NCBI RefSeq assembly: GCF_004320525.1
Contig: NZ_SIHX01000006.1
Span: 286,701-350,700, forward strand
DNA from: Arthrobacter sp. S39
GTDB taxonomy: Bacteria; Actinomycetota; Actinomycetes; Actinomycetales; Micrococcaceae
Reading direction: 5' to 3'
Length of the DNA stretch: 64,000 bases
Positions within the stretch are counted from its first letter, which is position 1; each line of letters begins with the position of its first letter. The notes below the pieces were generated by a model. The model was given only the letters and a program-made list of their open reading frames with translations. It had not been told where the DNA came from and did no database searches. Positions 45,682-54,376 of this stretch are shown here, piece by piece. Position numbers and translations under genes: made by a program.

Positions 45682-47001
45682 TCAGGCGAAGCTGTCTTCC
45701 TTGGCACGCTGGCTTGAAGCCTCCGGAGCTGCCGGCTGTGCGGCGGCGAGGTGGCCGGACGGGTTGAAACGGCTGCCCAGCTCACCGAAGGAGTAGGCGC
45801 TCTCGGCGTGCTCGGCGAGGTCCACGCCGACGGTTTCGGCCTCGTGGCTGACCCGGAATCCGATGGTCCTGTTGATGGCCCGCCCGATCACCAGGGTCAT
45901 GCCGCCGGAGAGGGCCAGGGTGACCACCACTGCGGCGGTCTGGGCAATCAGCTGCTGGACGCCGCCGCCGTAGAACAGGCCGCCGCCGTGGCCGTCCACG
46001 GGGAGGGCGAGGAACCCGAGGGACAGTGTGCCGATCAGGCCGGCGCCGAGGTGGACTCCCACCACGTCGAGGGAGTCATCCAGGCCGAAGCGGTACTTCA
46101 GGTCCACAAACCAGCAGCAGGCTGCCCCGGCTACCAGGCCCAGGCCGATGGCGGCCACCGGGCTGATGTTGGCGCAGGACGGAGTGATGGCTACCAGGCC
46201 CGCCACCACGCCGGACGCGGCACCGAGGGAGGTGGGGTGGCCGTGCCGGATCCTTTCGACGACCAGCCAGCTGAGCATGGCCGCGGCGGGGGTGACCAGG
46301 GTGTTGACCCAGATCAGGCCTGCCTGTTCGGCGGTGCTCGCGGCGCCGCCGTTGAAGCCGAACCAACCGAACCACAGGATGGCCGCGCCCAGCATGATGA
46401 AGGGGACATTGTGCGGGCGGTGGTTGGGGTCCTTGGCGAAGCCGTGCCGCTGGCCCACGATCAGGGCAAGGACCAGGGCCGCGGTGCCGGAGCTGATTTC
46501 CACCACTGCGCCGCCGGCGAAGTCGATGACCTGGCCGAAGACCGCGGTCAGGGCGCCGCCGGCACTCAGGAGTCCGCCGCCCCAGATCATGTAGGCCAGC
46601 GGGCAGTAGACGAGCGTGATCCACACGGGAACGAACACGGCCCAGGCGCTGAACCGGGCACGGTCCGCGATGGCGCCGCTGATCAGGGCCACGGTGATGA
46701 TGGCGAAGGTGGCGCTGTACCCGGCCTTGATGAGGTCCGGTGAGCCCATGAGGTTCTGCAGGCCAAAGTTGGTGAAGGGGTTGCCGAAGAGGCCCAGGAT
46801 GCCGTCACCGGTGGTCATCGAGTAGCCCCAGAGCACCCAGACGACGCCGACGATGCCCGCGGAGATGAAGCTCATCAGGATCATGTTCAGGGCAGCCTTG
46901 GCGCGGGTCATGCCGCCGTAGAAGAGGCCGAGCCCCGGGGTCATGAACAGTACCATTGCCGCTGAAATCATCAGCCAGACGTGTTGCGCAGTGATTTCCA
47001 C
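45682..47001 (-). CDS. amt: Ammonium transporter
   Basis: The 439-residue Amt protein has 11 expected membrane spans and family signatures such as LGLFYGGMTRAKAALNM, GSPDLIKAGYSATFAI, GALNWFG-like WFGWFGFNGGAAS and the DSLDVVGVHLGAGLIGT region with the conserved aspartate and histidine. The long C-terminal tail is acidic (VDLAEHAESAYSF). Unlike many amt genes it is not followed by glnB; the next gene is the PBP. A GlnR box upstream indicates control by nitrogen status. Confidence 0.95.
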   Translation of the reverse strand: MEITAQHVWLMISAAMVLFMTPGLGLFYGGMTRAKAALNMILMSFISAGIVGVVWVLWGYSMTTGDGILGLFGNPFTNFGLQNLMGSPDLIKAGYSATFAIITVALISGAIADRARFSAWAVFVPVWITLVYCPLAYMIWGGGLLSAGGALTAVFGQVIDFAGGAVVEISSGTAALVLALIVGQRHGFAKDPNHRPHNVPFIMLGAAILWFGWFGFNGGAASTAEQAGLIWVNTLVTPAAAMLSWLVVERIRHGHPTSLGAASGVVAGLVAITPSCANISPVAAIGLGLVAGAACCWFVDLKYRFGLDDSLDVVGVHLGAGLIGTLSLGFLALPVDGHGGGLFYGGGVQQLIAQTAAVVVTLALSGGMTLVIGRAINRTIGFRVSHEAETVGVDLAEHAESAYSFGELGSRFNPSGHLAAAQPAAPEASSQRAKEDSFA

Positions 47002-47140
47002 CTGCGGGTCCCTTCGCGTTGAGCCTGCAATACGGGACTCTCCTGATCGGCCCTCGCATTCCCCCTGGTCAATATTTGCCGCCGCGTGTTTCGGTTTGTG
47101 CTTCGCTAAGTTGCAGGCACGTTACGCAAATGGCGCTTAC

Positions 47141-47178
47141 GTGAAGATCGCGTGACCGTTATGTTTCAACCATGTAAA
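47141..47178 (-). promoter_or_regulatory. GlnR-type nitrogen-control box upstream of amt
   Basis: On the minus strand the order is TTTAC-N6-GAAAC-N6-GTCAC-N6-TTCAC, with all three spacers exactly 6 bases. This matches the known actinobacterial GlnR box of a and b half-sites (GTnAC and GAAAC types). It is 140 bases before the amt start, so nitrogen limitation would activate transcription. The rest of the 47002-47359 gap has nothing else I can support. Confidence 0.78.
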
Positions 47179-47359
47179 CGGGACCTGTTGGGCAGGGTGG
47201 ATTCGGTCCGCTTCGTGCTCGGGATGCCAGCAATCCCAGCCATCCGTGCGCAGGCGAGGTGAGAAGCCGCCGTCGGACGCTGAAAACGGCCAGGTTTCGT
47301 AAAAATGAACGGCGGCTCACCAGCACACGCCTGCCGGGGGAGTCACGTACCGTGGGGGA

Positions 47360-48154
47360 ATGCCACAGCCGTTCCAGGAATTTACCGTCGTCAGCGGGCC
47401 GGGAGTGGAGCTCCGCTGCTATGACAGCGGCGGCAGCGGCCCCGCCGTGGTGATCCTCCACGGACTCGCCGGTAGCGCCCGCGAATTTTTCCCGACGGCG
47501 GCAGCCCTGCCGGAGTGCCGGACGGTCCTGGTGGACCTCCGCGGCCACGGCGCCAGTACCCGGCACCCGGACGACGTTTCGCGCGAGGCGTACGTGGCCG
47601 ACGTCGTGCGCGTCATGGAAATGGTGGGCCCGCCGGTGGCCCTGGTGGGGCAGTCGATGGGCGGTCATACGGCGATGCTCGTGGCCGCCGCGAGGCCGGA
47701 CCTTGTCTCACAGTTGGTACTGCTGGAAGCGGACGCCGGCGGCGGACGGGCCGAGGACCACGCGGCGATGGGGGAGTATTTCCGGTCCTGGCCCGTGCCG
47801 TTCCCCAGCCGGGATGCCGCGGCTGCGTTCCTTGGCGACGCACCGCTGGCGCGGGCTTGGGCGGCGGACCTGGAGGAGCGCGACGGCGGGTTCTGGCCGC
47901 GGTTCGACGCCGGCGTCATGGTGGCGGCCATCAGCGCTGTGGCCGTTCCGCGCTGGACGGAGTGGGAGAGCGTGGCCGTCCCCGCCCTGGTGGTCTATGG
48001 CGGGGAGGGCATGTTTGCGGAAGGGGCCAAGGCGGAGTTTGTCCGGCGGGGCAGGAACGCGACCCGGGTTGATCTCCCCGGCGCGTCACACGATGCCCAC
48101 CTGGACTGCTTCGGGCCGTGGATGGCTGCGCTCAGGGGATTCCTGCTTCCCTGA
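47360..48154 (+). CDS. Alpha/beta hydrolase
   Basis: The 264-residue protein has VVILHGLAGSAREFF (oxyanion hole), the nucleophile elbow GQSMGG (serine 99) and a late aspartate/histidine pair near ASHDAHLD. The cap region around PSRDAAAAFLGDA is alanine-rich. No signal peptide; the substrate is unknown. Its last codons form one arm of a hairpin terminator. It is convergent with the nitrilase-type gene. Confidence 0.88.
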   Translation: MPQPFQEFTVVSGPGVELRCYDSGGSGPAVVILHGLAGSAREFFPTAAALPECRTVLVDLRGHGASTRHPDDVSREAYVADVVRVMEMVGPPVALVGQSMGGHTAMLVAAARPDLVSQLVLLEADAGGGRAEDHAAMGEYFRSWPVPFPSRDAAAAFLGDAPLARAWAADLEERDGGFWPRFDAGVMVAAISAVAVPRWTEWESVAVPALVVYGGEGMFAEGAKAEFVRRGRNATRVDLPGASHDAHLDCFGPWMAALRGFLLP

Positions 48155-48165
48155 GCGCAGCCATC
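48121..48165. terminator. Hairpin terminator overlapping the hydrolase stop
   Basis: GATGGCTGCGCTCAGGG (48121-48137) is perfectly inverted at 48149-48165, with an 11-base loop; the stop codon is in the right arm. It can end both convergent transcripts. Confidence 0.72.
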
Positions 48166-48177
48166 TCCCGCGCGGCG

Positions 48178-48972
48178 CTAGAACGTCCGGGCGTTGGCCA
48201 GGACGGGGAGTTTGCCGCGGACGTCGGCAATGACCGAGGGGTCAATGTCTACGACGGCGAGTTCCGGTTCGCCGCCGAGCGCCACCAGGGCTGATCCCAG
48301 GGGGGAGATGACGGCGCTGTGGCCGACGCCGGTGGGTGCATTGCCGGCCGTGGCGATGCCGACGCTGGCGGGATCACCCTGCCCGCAGGCCACCACAAAC
48401 GTGGTGCTGTCCAGGGCGCGGGCCCGGACCAGGAGGTCCCACTGTTCAGCCTTGCCTTCGCCGGCGCCCCATGAGGCGCACACGATGTTGACCTGCGCTC
48501 CGGCTTTGGCGTTGGCCGTGAAGAGTGCCGGGAAACGGACGTCGTAGCAGGTGGCCAGCCCGAAGGTGGTGCCGTTCACCTCGAAGGTCACGGGGGCGGT
48601 TCCGGCGTCCACGGTGTCGGACTCGGCGAAGCCGAACGCGTCAAAGAGGTGGATCTTGTCGTAGGAGGTTTCCACGCCGGGGCCGGTGACCAGCAGGGTG
48701 TTGCGGACGCGCCCGTCCCGGCCGGGGGTGAACATGCCCGCCACCACTGTGATGTCCAGTGCCTTGGCGATGCTGCGGACGCTGCCGGCCCAGTCGCCGT
48801 CGACAGGTTCAGCGATGTCCGTCAGCCGGTGTCCGAAGGCGCGCATGGCCGCTTCGGGGAACACCACGATTTCCGCCCCCGCAGCCTTTGCCCGGGTGGC
48901 GTAGTCTCGGATGAGTTCCAGGTTGGCGGCCAGATCGGCTCCGGTGATGATTTGGGCCACTGCTAAACGCAT
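48178..48972 (-). CDS. Carbon-nitrogen hydrolase (nitrilase superfamily)
   Basis: The 264-residue enzyme has the nitrilase triad: E40 in VVFPEAAM, K106 in SYDKIHLF and C142 in LATCYDVRFP. It hydrolyses an amide or nitrile; it resembles the Nit2/omega-amidase or deaminated-glutathione amidase types. The ATG at 48972 starts MRLAVAQI; a longer frame would begin inside the shared operator. It is divergent from the GntR gene, which probably represses it. Confidence 0.9.
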   Translation of the reverse strand: MRLAVAQIITGADLAANLELIRDYATRAKAAGAEIVVFPEAAMRAFGHRLTDIAEPVDGDWAGSVRSIAKALDITVVAGMFTPGRDGRVRNTLLVTGPGVETSYDKIHLFDAFGFAESDTVDAGTAPVTFEVNGTTFGLATCYDVRFPALFTANAKAGAQVNIVCASWGAGEGKAEQWDLLVRARALDSTTFVVACGQGDPASVGIATAGNAPTGVGHSAVISPLGSALVALGGEPELAVVDIDPSVIADVRGKLPVLANARTF

Positions 48973-48990
48973 GAAATTACTCCATTCTGT

Positions 48991-49009
48991 TGTATACATA
49001 ATGTATGCG
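48991..49009. promoter_or_regulatory. Operator between nitrilase-type and GntR genes
   Basis: TGTATACATAATGTATGCG is an imperfect dyad that contains the GntR start codon (49005) and lies 18 bases before the nitrilase ATG. A similar sequence (TGTATACATTACGCATAC) occurs upstream of the MHS transporter, so a common regulator is likely. Confidence 0.65.
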
Positions 49010-49661
49010 AAAAATTTCGGGAACGGCGGCGTCCGGCCGGGAAAAGGCGTACGCCTACCTTCGTGAAAACATCCTGACCGATCCTGACGTGCAGGGCCGG
49101 TTCCTGAACGAACAGGAGCTGGCTGCCGAGATCGGCGTGTCTCGGACCCCCGTGCGGGAGGCCCTGCTGCTGCTGGTCTCGGACGGGCTGGTGGAGCTGA
49201 TTCCGCAGCGCGGGGCCTACGTTCCGCCGGTGACAGGCCGGGAGATGTCCGAACTGATGGAACTGCGCGGTGTGCTGGAAAGCCATGCCGCCCGGCTGGT
49301 CATCGAACAGGGCATGGTCCCGGCGCGGACCATGCAGGACACGCTGGATCAGCAGGCAGCCCTTCCCGATGAACTGAATCCCGAGGCCGCCCGCGAGTTC
49401 ATCCGGCTGGACACCCTCTTCCACCAGCAGCTGATCGATGCTGCCGGCAACGAACTGATCTCCCGCACCTACAGCAAGCTGCATGTCCGCCAGATCCTGG
49501 TGGGGGTGTCCGCGCTGTTCCGTACCGGCGGCCGGCGCGGGCAGGTCTGCGCCGAACACCAGGACATCCTCGATGCCCTGGTGTCCGGCGATTCCGCGAA
49601 GGCCCAGGAGGCCATCGACCATCACCTGGCCGTCACACGGGACATCCTGCTCCGCAACTGA
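49005..49661 (+). CDS. GntR-family regulator, FCD subgroup
   Basis: The 218-residue protein has the winged helix in AYLRENILTDPDVQGRFLNEQELAAEIGVSRTPVREALLLLVSDG and an FCD domain with the histidine motif LDTLFHQQLIDAAGNE and CAEHQDILDALVSGD, ending in DHHLAVTRDIL. It likely senses a carboxylate or amide product. The start codon is within the operator, so the mRNA may be leaderless or nearly so. Its neighbours on both sides carry the same operator. Confidence 0.9.
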   Translation: MRKISGTAASGREKAYAYLRENILTDPDVQGRFLNEQELAAEIGVSRTPVREALLLLVSDGLVELIPQRGAYVPPVTGREMSELMELRGVLESHAARLVIEQGMVPARTMQDTLDQQAALPDELNPEAAREFIRLDTLFHQQLIDAAGNELISRTYSKLHVRQILVGVSALFRTGGRRGQVCAEHQDILDALVSGDSAKAQEAIDHHLAVTRDILLRN

Positions 49662-49663
49662 TC

Positions 49664-49724
49664 GAGTTTTTGTCCACATCGGGGGACTTCCAAGGCGTTT
49701 TGGGCGCCTTATGGACAAAAACTC
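49664..49724. terminator. Large bidirectional palindrome between convergent genes
   Basis: GAGTTTTTGTCCA (49664-49676) and TGGACAAAAACTC (49712-49724) are perfect inverted arms; inside them AAGGCG and CGCCTT form a second dyad. It lies 2 bases after the GntR stop and before the MHS gene stop (49738). It can fold as a cruciform and act as terminator in both directions. Confidence 0.68.
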
Positions 49725-49737
49725 CGGTCACGCGGGG

Positions 49738-51117
49738 TCAGTTGGTGCCGGTCGGCTGCGGCGCGGCACCGGTTCCTTCGAGGAGAAGCCGGTAGTCCTC
49801 GTCCTCCACGGTGTTCGAATCCCGGCCCATGGCCAGGCCCACCAGGGTGACGGCGCCGGCCACGGCCACGTAGATGGCCACCGGGATCCAGGTGCCGAAC
49901 TGCGACAGCAGCAGCGTGAACATCAGCGGGGCAATGGCACCGCCGATCACGCCGGCGAAAGTGTAGGCCAGGGAGCTGCCGGTGGAGCGGAGCCGTGGCG
50001 AGAACTGCTCCACGATGAAGGCCGCCTGCGGGCCGTACATAAACGAGTGCGCCATCAGGCCCAGCACGATGCCGATGATGAGCATCGGTTCGTTGTTGCC
50101 GCCCAGGATCCCGAAGAAGATGAACGTCCACACAGCCCCGAGGACCGCGGCGGTGCCGTAGACCATACGTCGGTTGAAGCGGTCCGATACGGCGCCCGCG
50201 AGCGGGATCATGAAAAGCTGGAACGCGGAACCGACCAGGACCGCGGTCAGCACCTGGTTGCGCTCGTAGCCGAGGGTCTGGATGCCGTAGGTCAGCGTGA
50301 ACACCGTGAAGAGGGCGTACAGGACGTCCGGGCCCACGCGGCAGAGGATGGCGGCGATCAGCGGGCGGAGCTCCTTGCTGAAGACTTCGCGGACCGGTGC
50401 GTTGGGCTGTTCGCCGTGTGCCTCGATGGCCTTGAAGATGGGGGTGTCCTCGAGCTTGAGGCGGATCCAGAGGCCGAAGCCCACCAGGACGGCGGAGACC
50501 AGGAACGCGATGCGCCAGCCGAAGCTGAGGAACTGCTCCTCAGTCAGGGCCAGGGTGAGGATGGCCAGTGCGCCGTTGGCCAGCAGGTTGCCGGCAGGCG
50601 GGCCAACCTGTGCTGCCGAGGCCCAGAAGCCGCGGCGGTGCGGGTCGCCGTATTCGCTGGAGAGCAGCACGGCGCCGCCCCATTCGCCGCCGACTCCCAC
50701 GCCCTGCGCGAACCGGAGGAGGACCAGGATGATGGGGGCCGCGATGCCGATGCTGGTGTATCCCGGCAGGACGCCGATGAGGACCGTGGCCACACCAATG
50801 ATCATCAGTGTGGTCACCAGCACCTTCTTGCGGCCGATCCGGTCCCCGAGCCGGCCGAAGATGATCCCGCCCACGGGACGGGAAACGTAGCCCACCGCGT
50901 AGGTGGAGAACGCCAGGATGGTGCCCGTCAGCGGATCCGAGGCCGGGAAGAAAACAACAGGGAATACGACGGCGGCGGCGGCCGAGTAAACGGCGAAGTC
51001 ATACCACTCGAGTGCGGTGCCGGTGAGGCTGGCGGCGAAGGCCTTGTACAGGCCCTTGGGGTGAATCGGCTTGTTGTGTGGCACTGCTCCGGAAGCCGGA
51101 ACTGGGACTTTAGCCAT
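49738..51117 (-). CDS. MFS transporter, metabolite:H+ symporter (MHS) family
   Basis: The 459-residue protein has twelve expected membrane spans and the MHS motifs TALEWYDFAVYS and GRLGDRIGRKKVLV, RFAQGVGVGGEWGGAVLLSSE, and AALIAAAL-like GNLLANGALAIL. Family members take up citrate, shikimate, ketoglutarate, betaine or similar acids with protons. The operator sequence before its start matches that of the GntR gene, so substrate import is co-regulated with the nitrilase-type enzyme. Confidence 0.92.
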   Translation of the reverse strand: MAKVPVPASGAVPHNKPIHPKGLYKAFAASLTGTALEWYDFAVYSAAAAVVFPVVFFPASDPLTGTILAFSTYAVGYVSRPVGGIIFGRLGDRIGRKKVLVTTLMIIGVATVLIGVLPGYTSIGIAAPIILVLLRFAQGVGVGGEWGGAVLLSSEYGDPHRRGFWASAAQVGPPAGNLLANGALAILTLALTEEQFLSFGWRIAFLVSAVLVGFGLWIRLKLEDTPIFKAIEAHGEQPNAPVREVFSKELRPLIAAILCRVGPDVLYALFTVFTLTYGIQTLGYERNQVLTAVLVGSAFQLFMIPLAGAVSDRFNRRMVYGTAAVLGAVWTFIFFGILGGNNEPMLIIGIVLGLMAHSFMYGPQAAFIVEQFSPRLRSTGSSLAYTFAGVIGGAIAPLMFTLLLSQFGTWIPVAIYVAVAGAVTLVGLAMGRDSNTVEDEDYRLLLEGTGAAPQPTGTN

Positions 51118-51173
51118 GGTGTTTGTCCTCCACGAGATTTTTTCAGGGTGACGCCTGTCACGCTGGCGTTAAA

Positions 51174-51202
51174 TGTATACATTACGCATACTGGATGTAC
51201 AT
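51174..51202. promoter_or_regulatory. GntR-type operator between MHS transporter and DUF2848 genes
   Basis: TGTATACATTACGCATAC followed by TGGATGTACAT shares the core TGTATACAT with the operator at 48991. It lies about 60-90 bases from each divergent start, so one regulator may control both. Confidence 0.6.
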
Positions 51203-51270
51203 AGGGGACCGTTTCCGGTTTCCGGTGTGTAAATTTTTCTCCCGCCGTACACGCAAAGGATGGATCCACC

Positions 51271-51957
51271 ATGACGGTTCTCAGCTTCGAACTTCCCGAC
51301 GGCAGCACCCGGGATGTACAGGTCACGCACCTCCTCAACGCAGGCTACGCAGGGCGCGAGCAGGAGGAAGTGCAGGCCCATATTGCCGAACTGGCCGAGC
51401 TTGGCGTGCCGGGACCTGCAACAACTCCGGCCCTCTACCCAGTGTCCCCCTATTTGGCACAGCAGGTCACGGAAGTCCAGGTGCAGCATGCGCGGACATC
51501 AGGGGAAGCCGAATGGGCGCTGGTCATCACGGACGACGGCGTGCTGCTGACGGTTGCCTGCGATCACACCGACCGCGACCTTGAGGTCCACGGTGTTGCC
51601 TGGAGCAAGAACGCCAGCCCCGACGTCCTGGGCCGCAAGGCATGGCGCCTGGAAGACGTGCGTGACCACCTGGACCGGATCACGCTCAAGGGCTGGGTGG
51701 GGGAGGGCGACACCCCGGACACGCTGATCCAGGACAGCTTCCTGGAAGCCCTGTTGACTCCGGACTACTGGCTCGACGTGCTCACCGAGCGCGGCCTGAA
51801 CAAGCCCGGGACGGTCCTCATTTCGGGCACGGTTGCCATGACCGGCGGAGTGAACCAGTTCGCCCGCAGCTGGAAAGTGGAGATGGCGGACCCCGTCACC
51901 GGATCCACCGTGGACGCACAGTACGTGGTGGAGCAGATGGCCGAACCCATCGGCTGA
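51271..51957 (+). CDS. DUF2848 family protein
   Basis: The 228-residue soluble protein resembles DUF2848: LLNAGYAGREQEEVQAHIAELAELGVPGP followed by PALYPVSPYLAQ and SGTVAMTGGVNQFARSWKVEM near the end. DUF2848 is thought to have a fumarylacetoacetate-hydrolase-like fold and occurs in catabolic clusters, but no activity is proven. It is divergent from the MHS transporter across the GntR-type operator and is probably part of the same pathway. Confidence 0.82.
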   Translation: MTVLSFELPDGSTRDVQVTHLLNAGYAGREQEEVQAHIAELAELGVPGPATTPALYPVSPYLAQQVTEVQVQHARTSGEAEWALVITDDGVLLTVACDHTDRDLEVHGVAWSKNASPDVLGRKAWRLEDVRDHLDRITLKGWVGEGDTPDTLIQDSFLEALLTPDYWLDVLTERGLNKPGTVLISGTVAMTGGVNQFARSWKVEMADPVTGSTVDAQYVVEQMAEPIG

Positions 51958-51997
51958 TTTCATCAGGCCCGCGCGTTCTGGCGAAGCCCGGCCCGGC

Positions 51998-52876
51998 TTA
52001 GGCGGTGGGGCGCGGATGCATGATCCTCATCTGCTCCCAGCTCCGTTCCGAAGCCGCAATGCTCTGGGTGGACCGGTTGCGGTCCAGCGAGGCAAGTTCG
52101 ACGGCGATGGCCTGGGTTGCTGCCACCGCGGCGGTCAGCGACGGGAAGAAGCCGGCGCCCTCGGACGGGACCACGATCCGGTGGGCCGCGTGTTCGGCCA
52201 CCGGGGAGCCCGGGTTGTCAGTAATCGAGATGATCGGCGTCCCCAGGTTGCGGGCGATGTCGACCGCGCGGAGCGTGCTGTCGTAGACGCGCCACAGGCT
52301 GATCGCAATCACCAGGTCGTCCGGGGTGAGCCGGGCAATGGCGTTGGTCAGCGTGGCCACGTCGGCGTCCAGCAGCCTGACGTTGTAGCCGGCTATGACG
52401 GCGTTGTGTTCCAGCGCTTTGCCGGGCACCGCATAGCTGCCCGCGGCGATGATCAGTGTCTGTTTTGCGGCCGCGATGGCCTGGGCAATCGCGTGCACTG
52501 TGTCCGGGTCCAGTGTCCGTTCCAGGTGGGCCAGGCTGGACCGGTCGGTGGTCAGTGCGGCCTGGGCCGGGCTGCTGACGTTTCCGTTGTGCTCGGCGGC
52601 CACTTCCACGGCGCTGAGGGACGCCAGGTAGCGGGAGCGCAGCTCAAACTGGAAGTCCGCCCAGCCCTTGAATCCCAGTGTCTGCGCGGTCCGGGTGACC
52701 GTCGAGGCGTTGGAGGAAGCCGCTTCGGCGATGTCGCTGACCGAGCCGTAGGAGGCCAGCCGGGGCTGGGAGCGGAGGATCCCCATGACCTGCAGCTGGC
52801 GGGCAGCCAGCTTCCGGCCCTGGGACCGGATGTCCAGCCACTCGGTCACAGTGGCGCTGTTAATTTCCCGTTTCAC
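51998..52876 (-). CDS. RpiR/MurR-family regulator with SIS domain
   Basis: The 292-residue protein has an N-terminal RpiR helix-turn-helix (VSDIAEAASSNASTVTRTAQTLGFKGWADFQFELR) and a SIS sugar-phosphate-binding domain: IAAAKQTLIIAAGSYA, DDLVIAISLWRVYDSTLRAVD and GTPIISITDNPGSPVAEHA. It is divergent from the MFS-GAF-amidohydrolase operon, its likely target. RpiR proteins usually sense phosphorylated sugars; here that ligand is unproven. Confidence 0.92.
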   Translation of the reverse strand: MKREINSATVTEWLDIRSQGRKLAARQLQVMGILRSQPRLASYGSVSDIAEAASSNASTVTRTAQTLGFKGWADFQFELRSRYLASLSAVEVAAEHNGNVSSPAQAALTTDRSSLAHLERTLDPDTVHAIAQAIAAAKQTLIIAAGSYAVPGKALEHNAVIAGYNVRLLDADVATLTNAIARLTPDDLVIAISLWRVYDSTLRAVDIARNLGTPIISITDNPGSPVAEHAAHRIVVPSEGAGFFPSLTAAVAATQAIAVELASLDRNRSTQSIAASERSWEQMRIMHPRPTA

Positions 52877-52920
52877 CTATTGACCTTCCCTTCGGTGGCG
52901 CGTAACTTTTTATTACATCT

Positions 52921-52938
52921 TGCACAGGCCCGTGCAAA
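52921..52938. promoter_or_regulatory. Palindrome in the RpiR-MFS intergenic region
   Basis: TTGCACAGGCCCGTGCAA is a perfect 6-bp dyad with a 6-base spacer. A second AT-rich dyad, GTAACTTTTTATTAC, lies just before it at about 52903. Either could be the RpiR binding site or part of the divergent promoters. Confidence 0.5.
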
Positions 52939-52981
52939 TTTCTGAAAATGTACAACTTCGCCCACTCTGGCAGGAACAAAC

Positions 52982-54376
52982 ATGTCTCTTACCGCACGTC
53001 TGGACCGGCTGACGCTCAGTCGACCACACTACAAGCTTCTTCTGATCGGCGGCCTCGGTTACTCGTTTGACGGCATGGACGGCGCCGTGGTGGCGTTCCT
53101 CCTGCCGCGCATCCAGGAACTCTGGGGCCTGAGCAACGCGAGCCTGGGCCTGGTGGGCTCCGCGGCGCCGCTCGGATTCTTCTTCGGTGCCATCCTGGCA
53201 GGGTGGCTGGGGGACCGGTTCGGCCGTAAGAAAGTCATGCTGTGGGCCCTGGCCTTCTACTGTGTGATGTCTGTTGTGGCGGCACTCTCGCCCAACTTCG
53301 ACGTCTTCCTGGTGGCCCGCATCTTCGCCGGACTGGGCGCCGGTGCCGAGAGCGTTATTATCGCCCCGTTCCTGTCAGAGTTCATCCCGCCCAAGCGCCG
53401 CGGCTGGTTCATCGGAACGCTCGCCGGCTTCTTCTCCTTCGGCTTCGTCGGCGCGGCCCTGATCGGCCGGTTTGTGGTCCCCCTCGGTGAGGACGGCTGG
53501 CGCTGGGCGCAGGTCATCACGGCCGTTCCGATCCTGCTGCTGCTGTGGTGGCGGCGCAGCCTGCCCGAATCCCCGCGCTACCTGCTCAGCCGCGGCCGCG
53601 TGGCTGAAGCCGAACAGGTGGTGGAACGCTTCGAAGCAAGCGTGGTCCGGGCAACCGGCAAGGACCTTGCACCGCTGCAGCCCGGCGAAGAGGAAATCAC
53701 CAAGCACCAGCAGAAGATCAACATCTGGAATGCCCTGAAGTTCATGTGGTCACGGCAGATGCGCCGCCGTACGGCCGTCATCTGGCTGATCTGGTTCGTC
53801 ATCACCTTCTCCTACTACGGCTTCTTCTCCTGGATCCCCACCCTCCTGGTGGGCCGCGGCATCACCGTAACCAAGAGCTTCGAATACTCGATCATCATCT
53901 ACCTGGCCCAGATCCCCGGGTACTTCTCCGCCGCCTGGCTCAACGACCGGATCGACCGCAAGAACACCATTGCCCTGTATCTGGCCGGATCCGCGCTCAG
54001 CGCGTTCTGGCTGAGCCAGTCCTCGGATTCGGGCATGATCCTCGTGGCCGCGGCAACCCTGTCCTTCTTCCTGAACGGCACCTACGCCGGCGTCTACGCC
54101 TACACTCCGGAACTGTTCCCCACCTGGATGCGGGCCACCGGCGTCGGGCTGGCCAGCGCCGTAGGGCGCATCGGCAGTATCCTCGCCCCGTCCATCATCG
54201 GCATCTTCTCCGTGGCACTGGGCTTCGGCGGGGTGTTCACCATGACCACCATCGTGCTGACCATCGGTGTCCTTGGCGTGGTGATCTTCGGTGCGTCCAC
54301 CGCCGGCAAATCGCTGGAGGACATTAACGCCGGACCCACCACCTTCAGGAACACAAAGATCGAAGCGGGCAACTGA
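52982..54376 (+). CDS. MFS transporter, sugar/aromatic-acid type
   Basis: The 464-residue protein has twelve expected spans and MFS signatures: YSFDGMDGAVVAFLLP in span 1, GWLGDRFGRKKVMLWAL, the RGWFIG loop and YTPELFPTWMRATGVGLASAVGRIGSIL near the end. It resembles the aromatic-acid and sugar porter groups (PcaK/AAHS). The RRSLPESPRYLLSRGR loop is typical. Its stop overlaps the ATG of the GAF gene by one base. Confidence 0.92.
   Translation: MSLTARLDRLTLSRPHYKLLLIGGLGYSFDGMDGAVVAFLLPRIQELWGLSNASLGLVGSAAPLGFFFGAILAGWLGDRFGRKKVMLWALAFYCVMSVVAALSPNFDVFLVARIFAGLGAGAESVIIAPFLSEFIPPKRRGWFIGTLAGFFSFGFVGAALIGRFVVPLGEDGWRWAQVITAVPILLLLWWRRSLPESPRYLLSRGRVAEAEQVVERFEASVVRATGKDLAPLQPGEEEITKHQQKINIWNALKFMWSRQMRRRTAVIWLIWFVITFSYYGFFSWIPTLLVGRGITVTKSFEYSIIIYLAQIPGYFSAAWLNDRIDRKNTIALYLAGSALSAFWLSQSSDSGMILVAAATLSFFLNGTYAGVYAYTPELFPTWMRATGVGLASAVGRIGSILAPSIIGIFSVALGFGGVFTMTTIVLTIGVLGVVIFGASTAGKSLEDINAGPTTFRNTKIEAGN

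Noticed and set aside
49483..51204. 573-residue open frame on the plus strand
   Set aside because: It overlaps GntR in another frame and runs antisense to the MHS transporter; no family resemblance.
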